A stretch of 6,939 bases of DNA from Candidatus Aminicenantota bacterium. GTDB taxonomy: Bacteria > Acidobacteriota > Aminicenantia > Aminicenantales > JAFGBC01. The position numbers and the translations under genes are program-made. Each line of letters opens with the position of its first letter. Positions within the stretch are counted from its first letter, which is position 1. Location: the NCBI GenBank assembly GCA_016933355.1, contig JAFGBC010000097.1, positions 1 through 6,939 of the forward strand, in the 5' to 3' direction. The notes under the pieces were generated by a model that had not been told where the DNA came from, made no database searches, and was given only the letters and a program-made list of their open reading frames with translations. Below are positions 1 to 5,377 of the stretch, in pieces.

Positions 1-59
1 ATGAAGACCCCGCCCACGACAAGGCAGAAGGCGAAGAGAACCGCCCTATTCCTGATCAA
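1..59 (-). CDS. Probable DoxX/MauE-family membrane protein, N-terminus only (cut by window edge)
   Basis: Only the first 19 codons are present. Reading from a TTG at 59-57 gives MIRNRAVLFAFCLVVGGVF, a short basic head followed by a hydrophobic helix ending in GGVF. This resembles the first transmembrane segment of DoxX/MauE-type proteins (pattern R-x-x-L-G-x-V-F). A GAGGTG ribosome-binding sequence lies a few bases upstream of the TTG, inside the end of the rhodanese gene, and the start overlaps the rhodanese stop (46-48). This overlap suggests translational coupling. Rhodanese proteins with the same CEGGDC-type active loop are commonly encoded next to DoxX/MauE proteins, which supports the call. 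The rest of the gene lies off the left edge, so the family assignment rests on 19 residues plus context. Another small membrane protein cannot be excluded. Confidence 0.5.
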   Translation of the reverse strand, partial: MIRNRAVLFAFCLVVGGVF

Positions 60-543
60 GGCCCACCTCGACCGGGAAACCGGCGCCTTCCCATTCGGTC
101 CAGCCTCCTTCGAAGATCCGGACGTCCCCGAAGCCCGCCTTTTTTAAGAGCTGAGTCACGAGGACGCTCGTCTGGCAGTCGCCGCCCTCGCAATAGACGA
201 CCAGCGGGCGGTCCGGACTCGTCTTCAGCGCCCCCGGGTCGAGCGGAATCGCGCCCTCCACGGCGTCCTTGAACGGGACGGACAGGGCGCCCGGGATATG
301 GCCCGCGGCATAGACCTCGCCGCTCCGGTTGTCGACGAACAGGGCGTCCCCGCTCTGGAAGAGGTCACCGGCTTCGGCCAGGCCGATGAAGGCGACGCCG
401 GCCGTCCCCTCGGGCAGGACCAGGCTGTGGGCGAAGTCGCCCCTGAGCTGGCGGCGGATCAGCCCAAAGTTCAAGACGAGGGCGGGGACGAGGGCGAGGC
501 CGACGATCGCCGCGGCTTCCTTGGCCGTCCGTCTCCAGTCCAC
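46..543 (-). CDS. Membrane-anchored rhodanese-like sulfurtransferase domain protein
   Basis: A 165-residue protein with one N-terminal hydrophobic segment (about residues 11-29, AAAIVGLALVPALVLNF) and a single rhodanese domain (about 50-160). Family hallmarks are the substrate-loop region GHIPGALSVPF (81-91), the strand and active loop VVYCEGGDCQTS (115-126) with the presumed persulfide-carrying Cys118, and the closing motif FEGGWTEWEGAGFPVE (144-159). The loop is C-E-G-G-D-C, so a second cysteine (Cys123) closes the six-residue loop where an Arg or Thr is usual. This could allow an intraloop disulfide or a redox function rather than classical thiosulfate sulfurtransferase activity. The domain is probably outside the membrane, but its side is not determined by sequence alone. 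Start is GTG at 543-541 with GGAG only three bases upstream, a poor spacing; no better start codon is visible. It begins 13 bases after the aminotransferase stop, so it is probably in the same transcript, and its end overlaps the next gene. The substrate is unknown. Confidence 0.85.
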   Translation of the reverse strand: MDWRRTAKEAAAIVGLALVPALVLNFGLIRRQLRGDFAHSLVLPEGTAGVAFIGLAEAGDLFQSGDALFVDNRSGEVYAAGHIPGALSVPFKDAVEGAIPLDPGALKTSPDRPLVVYCEGGDCQTSVLVTQLLKKAGFGDVRIFEGGWTEWEGAGFPVEVGLDQE

Positions 544-556
544 GATCTCCGGTCCG

Positions 557-1753
557 TCAGGGATTGAGGCTCCGGTATTTCTCCAGGCCCGTCCGGAAAG
601 CGACGACGGCCTTCCGGAGGTCCTCTTCCTTAAGGACGTAGGCGATCCGCATCTCGTCCCGCCCTTTGCCCGGCGTCGAGTAGAAGCCCTCGGCCGGGGC
701 GACCATGACGGTCTGGTTCTCGTGGCTGAACTCGCTCAGCATCCAGACCACGAACTTTTCGACGTCCCGGACCGGGATCCTGACGATCATGTAGAAGGCG
801 CCCTGGGGCTTGTAGAGGGAGACGCCCGGGATCGCCTTGAGCCCTTCGTAGAGGACGTTCCGCCGGTGCTCATACTCGGCCCGGACGGGCGCGAAATACG
901 ACAACCCCATCTTGTAGGCGGCGATGGCCGCCTTTTGCTCGACCGAGGGCGGACAGAGCCGGGCCTGGGCGAACTTGAGGGCGGCCCCGTAGATGTCCTT
1001 GCTCCGGGTGATGAGGGCCCCGATCCGCGCCCCGCAGCAGGAGAAGCGCTTCGAGATGCTGTCGACGACGATCGTCCGGTCCTCGATGGCCTTGTACTCG
1101 AGGATGCTCTTGTGGACGAGCCCGTCGTAAACGAGCTCCTTGTAGACCTCGTCGCCGATGAGGTACAGGTTGTGCTTCTTGACGATGCGGGCGATCCGCT
1201 CCAACTCCTCGGGCGTGTAGACGGTGCCGGTCGGGTTGTTGGGCGAGCAGAGGAGGATGGCCCGCGTCTTGGGGTTGATCATCGCCTCGATCTCCGCGTC
1301 GGGCGGCAGCCGGAAGCCGTTCTCGCCGCGCAGGGTGACCGGGACGAGCTTGACGTTGGCGAAATAGGCGTAGCCGTTGTAGTTCGTGTAGAAGGGCTCG
1401 AAGACGATGATCTCGTCGCCGGGGTCGGCCACGACGTTGAAGGCGAACAGGATCGCCTCCGACCCGCCGGTCGTGACGATGATGTTGTCGGGCGCGAGCG
1501 GGATGTTATAGCCCGCGAAATAATCGCACATCGCGACATGGAGCTCCTTGAAGCCCTGGGCCGGGCCGTAGCTCAGGACGGGGTCCTTGAAGTCGCGGAA
1601 GGCGTCGTAGACCGGCTGGGGGGTCGGGACGTCGGGGTCGCCGATGTTGAGGAAGTAGACCTTGACGCCCCGGGCGATGGCCTGGTCGGCGTAGGGCTTG
1701 AGCTTGCGGATCGGCGAGGCCTGGATTTTCTGCCCGCGAAGCGAGATATTCAT
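557..1753 (-). CDS. PLP-dependent aminotransferase, class I/II (aspartate aminotransferase-like)
   Basis: A 398-residue cytosolic fold-type I aminotransferase of normal family length. It is expected to transfer an amino group between an amino acid and a 2-oxo acid through pyridoxal phosphate. Visible active-site residues are Asn173 in PNNPTG (171-176), Asp201 and Tyr204 in GDEVY (pairing with the cofactor ring nitrogen and O3'), Lys235 in SISKRFS (the Schiff-base lysine), Arg243 in GARIG (phosphate contact) and Arg369 in MRIAYV (substrate alpha-carboxylate). The N-terminal LNIGDPDVPTP (35-45) and SYGPAQGFKEL (61-71) match the AspC-like subgroup. ATG at 1753-1751 is chosen because AGGAGG (1762-1767) sits eight bases upstream. 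An extended reading from 1813 would put the -10 box inside the gene. It heads a probable operon with the rhodanese. Substrate specificity (Asp, aromatic or branched-chain) cannot be decided from sequence, so no symbol is given. Confidence 0.92.
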   Translation of the reverse strand: MNISLRGQKIQASPIRKLKPYADQAIARGVKVYFLNIGDPDVPTPQPVYDAFRDFKDPVLSYGPAQGFKELHVAMCDYFAGYNIPLAPDNIIVTTGGSEAILFAFNVVADPGDEIIVFEPFYTNYNGYAYFANVKLVPVTLRGENGFRLPPDAEIEAMINPKTRAILLCSPNNPTGTVYTPEELERIARIVKKHNLYLIGDEVYKELVYDGLVHKSILEYKAIEDRTIVVDSISKRFSCCGARIGALITRSKDIYGAALKFAQARLCPPSVEQKAAIAAYKMGLSYFAPVRAEYEHRRNVLYEGLKAIPGVSLYKPQGAFYMIVRIPVRDVEKFVVWMLSEFSHENQTVMVAPAEGFYSTPGKGRDEMRIAYVLKEEDLRKAVVAFRTGLEKYRSLNP

Positions 1754-1761
1754 GGATGAGT

Positions 1762-1767
1762 CCTCCT
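1762..1767 (-). promoter_or_regulatory. Ribosome-binding site of the aminotransferase gene
   Basis: On the minus strand this reads AGGAGG, a perfect Shine-Dalgarno core, eight bases before the ATG at 1753. It settles the start of the aminotransferase at 1753 rather than at the in-frame ATG at 1813. Confidence 0.8.
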
Positions 1768-1789
1768 GTCGCGATGACGGCAAGAAGAA

Positions 1790-1818
1790 ATTATGGTCCA
1801 ACGCCCCCGGCAAGTCAA
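1790..1818 (-). promoter_or_regulatory. Sigma-70-like promoter of the aminotransferase-rhodanese operon
   Basis: On the minus strand TTGACT (1818-1813) is followed after exactly 17 bases by CATAAT (1795-1790). Each hexamer matches 5 of 6 consensus positions. The predicted transcription start near 1783 gives a leader of about 30 bases containing the AGGAGG site. The -10 region stands out as AT-rich against GC-rich surroundings. The prediction is sequence-based only. Confidence 0.65.
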
Positions 1819-1958
1819 CGGCCGCTCCAAAATCCGCTCGGGAGAGGTGGATTGAAAGATTTTTCGATCTATAGTAAGTATTAACGGGATATCGACGCCT
1901 GAGATCGTCTCATGCGCGGAAAGAAATCGATGGCGTATCGCAAGAAGGCGGCCCCGCC
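1819..1958 (+). other. Leader/upstream region of the pyr operon
   Basis: This is the upstream region of pyrK, divergent from the aminotransferase promoter. It contains an AT-rich block (about 1850-1885) with a possible -10 box TATAGT at 1870-1875, but no -35 at a proper distance: TTGAAA at 1852-1857 leaves only 12 bases. The pyrK promoter is therefore undefined here. Downstream are the 13-base palindrome TGAGATCGTCTCA (1900-1912) and a short reading frame (ATG at 1912 or 1930, stop 1963-1965) that overlaps the pyrK GTG. No intrinsic terminator/antiterminator pair, PyrR site or riboswitch fold is recognised. Confidence 0.35.
1900..1912. repeat. 13-base palindrome in the pyr leader (possible operator)
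   Basis: TGAGATCGTCTCA has two five-base arms (TGAGA/TCTCA) around a TCG centre. It lies about 47 bases upstream of the pyrK GTG and 25 bases downstream of the possible -10 box at 1870-1875. That position would suit a repressor site or a small RNA hairpin. It is short, a single copy is visible, and chance occurrence is quite possible. Confidence 0.25.
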
Positions 1959-2756
1959 GTGCTGAAAAACCCGGAAGCCAAGATCGTCGGACGAGAGGCG
2001 TGGGGGGATTACGTCCTTCTGAGGTTCGAAGCGCCGACGATCTCCGCTCTGGCCCGTCCCGGCCAGTTCCTGATGGTCCGGGTCGCGGACGGCCCCTATC
2101 CCCTGCTGCGCCGGCCCCTGGGCATCCATCTCCGCAAGGACAAAGCCCTGGGCGTCTTCTTCAAGATCGCCGGCGAAGGGACGGCCCTTCTGGCCCGGAA
2201 GCGCCCGGGCGAAACGCTCGACGTCCTCGGCCCCCTGGGCAACGGCTTCAGCGTCGATCCCTGCCTGGCCGGGAAGGCCGTTTTCGCGGTCGGCGGCGGC
2301 CGGGGCATCGCCCCCCTCTACTTCCTGGCCTGGGAGCTCCGCGCCCTGGGCGCCGCGGTCAAGATCCTCTACGGGGGACGGACCAAGGACGACGTTCCGC
2401 TCGCCGCCCGCTTCCGCGACGAAGCCTTCGACCAGGTCCTGACGACCGACGACGGGTCGGCCGGCCGCGAGGGGTTCGTGACGGCGGCTCTCGAGGAGGA
2501 GGCCGGCAAGGCCGCGCCGGCGATGATCTTCGCCTGCGGCCCCGACCCCATGCTCGAAGCGGTCGGCCGCATCGCCGCCGCGCGCGACATCCCCGCCGAG
2601 CTCTCGCTCGAGAGCCGGATGGGCTGCGGGTTCGGCGCCTGCTGGGGCTGCGTCCAGCGCGTCCGAGTCGACGGCAAGCCCGCCTGGGTCAAGATCTGCG
2701 AGGACGGCCCGGTCTTCCCGGCCGAGGCCGTCGTCTGGGACAAGGACGCTCGATGA
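1959..2756 (+). CDS. pyrK: Dihydroorotate dehydrogenase B, electron-transfer subunit PyrK
   Basis: A 265-residue cytosolic flavo-iron-sulfur protein that carries electrons from the PyrD flavin to NAD+ in the class 1B dihydroorotate dehydrogenase complex. Domain order follows the ferredoxin-reductase family. An FAD-binding barrel carries RRPLG (51-55). The NAD-binding domain carries VGGGRGIAPL (111-120) and the FACGPDPML motif (191-199). A C-terminal [2Fe-2S] module has Cys223, Cys228 and Cys231 in MGCGFGACWGC plus Cys247 in KICEDGPVF, the exact PyrK spacing C-x4-C-x2-C-x15-C. Length is typical. The GTG at 1959 is chosen because the frame upstream is open to 1878 but holds no ATG, GTG or TTG, and the conserved region starts soon after; AAGAAGG at 1942-1948 is a modest ribosome-binding site. 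It overlaps pyrD by ATGA. A short upstream frame ends inside its start, so coupling by reinitiation is possible. Confidence 0.95.
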   Translation: MLKNPEAKIVGREAWGDYVLLRFEAPTISALARPGQFLMVRVADGPYPLLRRPLGIHLRKDKALGVFFKIAGEGTALLARKRPGETLDVLGPLGNGFSVDPCLAGKAVFAVGGGRGIAPLYFLAWELRALGAAVKILYGGRTKDDVPLAARFRDEAFDQVLTTDDGSAGREGFVTAALEEEAGKAAPAMIFACGPDPMLEAVGRIAAARDIPAELSLESRMGCGFGACWGCVQRVRVDGKPAWVKICEDGPVFPAEAVVWDKDAR

Positions 2757-3664
2757 CCGACCTCTCCGTCGACCTCGGCTTCCTCCGGCTCAAGAACCCC
2801 GTCCTGGCCGCGAGCGGAACCTTCGGCTATGGCCTCGAGTTCGAGCCGTTCCTCGAGCTCGAGCGCCTGGGCGGGTTCGTGGTCAAGGGGCTCTACTACG
2901 GCCCGCGCGAGGGCAACCCGCCGCCCCGCCTGGTCGAGACGCCGAGCGGCCTGATCAACGCCATCGGCCTTCAGGGCATCGGGGTCGCGGCCTTCGCCGA
3001 AAAAATCCTCCCCCGGCTCCGCTCCCTGAAGACCGCCGTCATCGTCAATGTCTGCGGCGCGTCCGAGGAGGAATACGTCCGGGTCGTCGAGTTCCTGGAC
3101 GGGTGCGAGGGCATCGCCGCCTACGAGCTCAACATCTCCTGCCCCAACGTCCAAAAGGACGGGGCCTGTCCCGCCTTCAGCCCCGAGGCGACGGCGGCGA
3201 TCGTCCGCGAGGTCAAGCGGGCCGGCCGCCGCCCCGTCATCACCAAGCTCTCGCCCAACGTGACCAGCGTCGTCGAGATCGCCCTGGCCGCCCAGGAGGC
3301 GGGCACGGACGCCGTGGCCCTGGTCAACACCTTCCTGGCCATGGCCATCGACGTCGAGACGCGGCGGCCCAAGCTCGGCAACGTCCTGGGCGGGCTGAGC
3401 GGCCCGGCCATCCGTCCGATCGCCGTCCGCATGGTCTGGCAGGTCGCGTCCCGCCTCAAGGTCCCGGTCATCGGCGTGGGCGGGATCCGGACAGGGACGG
3501 ACGCCCTGGAATTCCTGATCGCGGGCGCCCGGGCCGTCCAGGTCGGGACGGCCAACCTGGTCGACCCCGACGCCTGCCTGCGCGTCCTGGCCGGACTCGA
3601 AGATTATTGCCGCCGGCACGGCATCGGCCGGCTGGAGGAGATCGTCGGGACCGTCAAGACCTGA
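2753..3664 (+). CDS. pyrD: Dihydroorotate dehydrogenase B, catalytic subunit PyrD (class 1B)
   Basis: A 303-residue FMN-containing TIM-barrel enzyme that oxidises dihydroorotate to orotate in de novo pyrimidine synthesis. Visible features are Lys45 in VVKG, Asn69 in INAIGLQ, the active-site loop ELNISCPNV (125-133) with Cys130 as the general base, Lys165 in TKLSPN, Asn192 in VNT, and the FMN phosphate site GVGGI (241-245). A Cys rather than Ser as base, plus the neighbouring pyrK, identifies class 1B (NAD-linked, heterotetrameric with PyrK) rather than the membrane quinone-linked class 2 or fumarate-linked class 1A. Start ATG at 2753 overlaps the pyrK stop (ATGA), ensuring coupled translation of the two subunits. 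No truncation or unusual residue is seen. Confidence 0.96.
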   Translation: MTDLSVDLGFLRLKNPVLAASGTFGYGLEFEPFLELERLGGFVVKGLYYGPREGNPPPRLVETPSGLINAIGLQGIGVAAFAEKILPRLRSLKTAVIVNVCGASEEEYVRVVEFLDGCEGIAAYELNISCPNVQKDGACPAFSPEATAAIVREVKRAGRRPVITKLSPNVTSVVEIALAAQEAGTDAVALVNTFLAMAIDVETRRPKLGNVLGGLSGPAIRPIAVRMVWQVASRLKVPVIGVGGIRTGTDALEFLIAGARAVQVGTANLVDPDACLRVLAGLEDYCRRHGIGRLEEIVGTVKT

Positions 3665-3693
3665 AATCCATTCCCGCGAGGAGCCGTACGGCC

Positions 3694-4422
3694 ATGATCC
3701 ATCCGATCGCACCCGAAGAACGCATCATCACGGCGCTCGACGTCAAGATCAAGGACGAGGCGCTGGCCCTGGTCCGGACGCTCGAGAGCGCCGTCCTGTT
3801 CAAAGTCGGCCTCCAGCTCTATACCGCGGAGGGGCCGGCCCTCCTCCGCGAGATCCGCGCCCTCGGCAAGAAGGTCTTCCTCGACCTCAAGCTCCACGAC
3901 ATCCCCAACACGGTCGCCGAGGCCGTCCGCTCCGCGATGCGGCTGGGCGCCTGGATGACGACCATCCACGCCTCGGGCGGCCGGACGATGATGGAGGAGG
4001 CGGCCAAAGCCGCCGCCGACGAGGCCGCCAGGACCGGCCTTCCCAAGCCGGTCCTCCTCGGGGTGACCGTCCTGACCAGCCTCAAGGATGCCGACCTTCA
4101 GGAGGTCGGGTTCGCGGGCAAGGTCATGGACCAAGTCTTGAAACTGGCCGGGCTGGCCCAGGCGGCCGGGTTCGACGGGGTCGTCTGCTCGCCCCGGGAG
4201 ATCGAGGCCGTGCGCCGCGAGTTCGGACCCGCGCTCCGGATCGTGACGCCGGGCATCCGGCCGGCCGGCGCGGACGCCCACGACCAAAAGAGGATCATGA
4301 CGCCCGCCCAGGCCGTGGCCCTGGGCGCGGATTACCTCGTGATCGGGCGGCCGATCACGGCCGCCCCCTCGCCCGACACAGCCTTCCGCGCGATCGCCGC
4401 CGAGGTCAGACGCCCGGCCTGA
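3694..4422 (+). CDS. pyrF: Orotidine 5'-phosphate decarboxylase PyrF
   Basis: A 242-residue TIM-barrel enzyme, group I OMP decarboxylase, which makes UMP from OMP without a cofactor. The catalytic Lys-Asp-Lys-Asp set is complete: Lys37 in FKVGLQ, and Asp64, Lys66 and Asp69 in LDLKLHDIPNTV, with the same spacing as E. coli Lys44/Asp71/Lys73/Asp76. Asp16 in ALDVK, TPGIRP (185-190) and the phosphate-gripping Arg219 in IGRPIT are also present. Start ATG at 3694 has GAGGAG (3678-3683) ten bases upstream. The gene lies 29 bases after pyrD and completes the pyrK-pyrD-pyrF unit; PyrE, which works between PyrD and PyrF, is not in the window. Its last 17 bases overlap the convergent Yip1-family gene. 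Confidence 0.96.
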   Translation: MIHPIAPEERIITALDVKIKDEALALVRTLESAVLFKVGLQLYTAEGPALLREIRALGKKVFLDLKLHDIPNTVAEAVRSAMRLGAWMTTIHASGGRTMMEEAAKAAADEAARTGLPKPVLLGVTVLTSLKDADLQEVGFAGKVMDQVLKLAGLAQAAGFDGVVCSPREIEAVRREFGPALRIVTPGIRPAGADAHDQKRIMTPAQAVALGADYLVIGRPITAAPSPDTAFRAIAAEVRRPA

Positions 4423-4993
4423 ACAGAAAGATCGCGCCGAGGACGAGGTTGATGACGACGCCCAGCACGATCGCGACCAGCAGGCTGACGACGAAATAGG
4501 TCATGACCTTGTCCTTGGGCGTCTCCATCAAGGGGGTCGCGAACCCGAGGTAGAGGATGTAGAGGCCGTAGAGGCTGGCCAGCAGGACGAGGATGCCGAG
4601 GGCGGGGATGATGTAGAGGATGCCCGCGACCCAGGCCGGCGTCATGCTGTAGACGGCCAGCTTCATGGCGTTCGTCGGGTTCGCCGTAGAGCCGAAGCTG
4701 GGCGCCAGGGCGTTAATGATGAACCCGAGCAGGTAGGCCGTAATCAGCGAAAAGACGTAGAAGACGACGGCCCGGGCCAGAGACGTGCCCAATCCGATCC
4801 GGTACATGCCGTAGAAGGGGACCCGCATCCCGATCAGCCCGAACCCGATGAACTGAGCGATCGCGGGGATCGCCGCCAGGATGGCGGCGTAAGACATGAA
4901 GAGCTGAGGGATCGTGGTCGTTTCGGCTTTAATCGCAACCCACTCTTCTTTGGGCTTTAGAATGACAGCCTTCGCTCTCGATACGAGGTCCAT
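4406..4993 (-). CDS. Yip1-family integral membrane protein
   Basis: A 195-residue protein with the Yip1-domain layout. A short cytosolic head (DLVSRAKAVILKPKEEW, residues 2-18) carries the typical L-x-x-P-x-x-x-W entry motif. About five hydrophobic segments follow, at roughly 31-55, 70-96, 113-130, 131-152 and 166-191. The segment KLAVYSMTPAWVAGILYIIP (111-130) followed by LYGLYILYLG (141-150) is the conserved core of bacterial Yip1 proteins. The cellular role of bacterial Yip1 proteins is poorly known, so no function is assigned. ATG at 4993-4991 is preferred over ATG at 5056 because AGGAGG lies five bases upstream and the upstream ATG falls in the -35 box of a strong promoter. The stop (4408-4406) lies inside the 3' end of pyrF on the opposite strand. 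Confidence 0.82.
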   Translation of the reverse strand: MDLVSRAKAVILKPKEEWVAIKAETTTIPQLFMSYAAILAAIPAIAQFIGFGLIGMRVPFYGMYRIGLGTSLARAVVFYVFSLITAYLLGFIINALAPSFGSTANPTNAMKLAVYSMTPAWVAGILYIIPALGILVLLASLYGLYILYLGFATPLMETPKDKVMTYFVVSLLVAIVLGVVINLVLGAIFLFRPGV

Positions 4994-4998
4994 GCCTT

Positions 4999-5005
4999 CC
5001 TCCTT
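4999..5005 (-). promoter_or_regulatory. Ribosome-binding site of the Yip1-family gene
   Basis: On the minus strand this reads AAGGAGG, five bases before the ATG at 4993. It fixes that start over the in-frame ATG at 5056. Confidence 0.8.
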
Positions 5006-5026
5006 GTGTCTTGCGAATTCAAGGAC

Positions 5027-5056
5027 TTTATACTCTTTTTCGGAGAAACGTGTCAA
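5027..5056 (-). promoter_or_regulatory. Sigma-70-like promoter of the Yip1-family gene
   Basis: On the minus strand a perfect TTGACA (5056-5051) is followed after 18 bases by TATAAA (5032-5027). The predicted start near 5020 gives a leader of roughly 27 bases carrying the AAGGAGG site. It lies about 45 bases beyond the tRNA-Cys 3' end, so the gene need not depend on tRNA read-through. Confidence 0.7.
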
Positions 5057-5101
5057 TGGCCGCGCCGGCGGCAGCGAGGAGAGCGGAAAGAAGGGGAAGA
5101 G

Positions 5102-5177
5102 TGGAGGCGCGGGCCGGACTCGAACCGGCGAATCGAGGTTTTGCAGACCTCTCCCTTAGCCACTTGGGTACCGCGCC
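5102..5177 (-). tRNA. tRNA-Cys (anticodon GCA)
   Basis: The minus strand folds into a full 76-base cloverleaf including encoded CCA (5104-5102). The acceptor arm is GGCGCGG with CCGCGCC and discriminator T. The D arm is CCC/GGG. The anticodon arm is GAGGT-CTGCAAA-ACCTC with GCA at 5144-5142. A five-base variable loop precedes the T arm GCCGG-TTCGAGT-CCGGC. All stems pair perfectly. It follows tRNA-Gly by 18 bases and is probably processed from the same transcript. No clear T-rich terminator follows. Confidence 0.97.
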
Positions 5178-5195
5178 TTGTTCATGAAGGAGAGC

Positions 5196-5270
5196 TGGAG
5201 CGGGCGATGGGACTTGAACCCACGACCTTCTGCATGGCAAGCAGACGTTCTACCACTGAACTACGCCCGC
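5196..5270 (-). tRNA. tRNA-Gly (anticodon GCC)
   Basis: The minus strand gives a complete 75-base cloverleaf with encoded CCA (5198-5196). The acceptor is GCGGGCG/CGCCCGC with discriminator T. The D arm is GTTC/GAAC. The anticodon arm is TCTGC-TTGCCAT-GCAGA with GCC at 5238-5236. The T arm GTGGG-TTCAAGT-CCCAT has one G-T pair. It is the first gene of a two-tRNA unit, about 25 bases after the predicted transcription start. Confidence 0.97.
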
Positions 5271-5302
5271 ACTCGAAGGCGCCCCAGGGGGAGCACCGGC
5301 CT

Positions 5303-5331
5303 AAACTAGCAAAAACGGGCGGAGGTGTCAA
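5303..5331 (-). promoter_or_regulatory. Promoter of the tRNA-Gly/tRNA-Cys unit
   Basis: On the minus strand a perfect TTGACA (5331-5326) is followed after 17 bases by TAGTTT (5308-5303), a weaker 3-of-6 -10 box. The region between the -10 and the tRNA-Gly 5' end is GC-rich, as is common in stable-RNA promoters under stringent control; that control is an inference. Confidence 0.6.
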
Positions 5332-5333
5332 CC

Positions 5334-5368
5334 CCTGCCGCCCGCGCTGTGGGCCGGGCCGCGGCAGG
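5334..5368 (-). terminator. GC-rich inverted repeat after the exported-protein gene (possible terminator)
   Basis: CCTGCCGC (5334-5341) and GCGGCAGG (5361-5368) are perfect eight-base arms around a 19-base GC-rich loop. The repeat lies ten bases beyond the stop of the exported-protein gene and ends just before the -35 box of the tRNA promoter. There is no T tract, so it is not a classical intrinsic terminator; it may slow transcription or protect the mRNA 3' end. Confidence 0.35.
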
Positions 5369-5377
5369 CCGCCCGCC

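Noticed and set aside
329..1759. Long plus-strand open frame (476 codons) opposite the aminotransferase and rhodanese
   Set aside because: It is low-complexity, rich in Asp, Gly, Arg and Val, has no recognisable domain, and is antisense to two well-supported genes. GC-rich codon use on the opposite strand explains its openness.
1754..1813. Twenty-residue N-terminal extension of the aminotransferase from ATG 1813
   Set aside because: The -10 box (1790-1795) lies within it, there is no ribosome-binding site at 1813, and AGGAGG precedes the ATG at 1753.
1852..1880. TTGAAA-17-TAAGTA as the pyr operon promoter
   Set aside because: The -10 element matches only two of six consensus positions. The better TATAGT box is only 12 bases away, too close for a sigma-70 promoter.
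2369..3712. Long minus-strand open frame (447 codons) opposite pyrK/pyrD
   Set aside because: It is fully antisense to the clear pyrK and pyrD genes, with a composition typical of GC-rich shadow frames and no motif.
4994..5056. N-terminal extension of the Yip1-family protein from ATG 5056
   Set aside because: That ATG is in the -35 box of a strong promoter, and AAGGAGG lies directly before the ATG at 4993.
5102..5270. tRNA pair as an integration site for a mobile element
   Set aside because: No integrase, direct repeat of the tRNA 3' end or foreign-looking genes are visible nearby. The flanking genes look like ordinary chromosomal genes.
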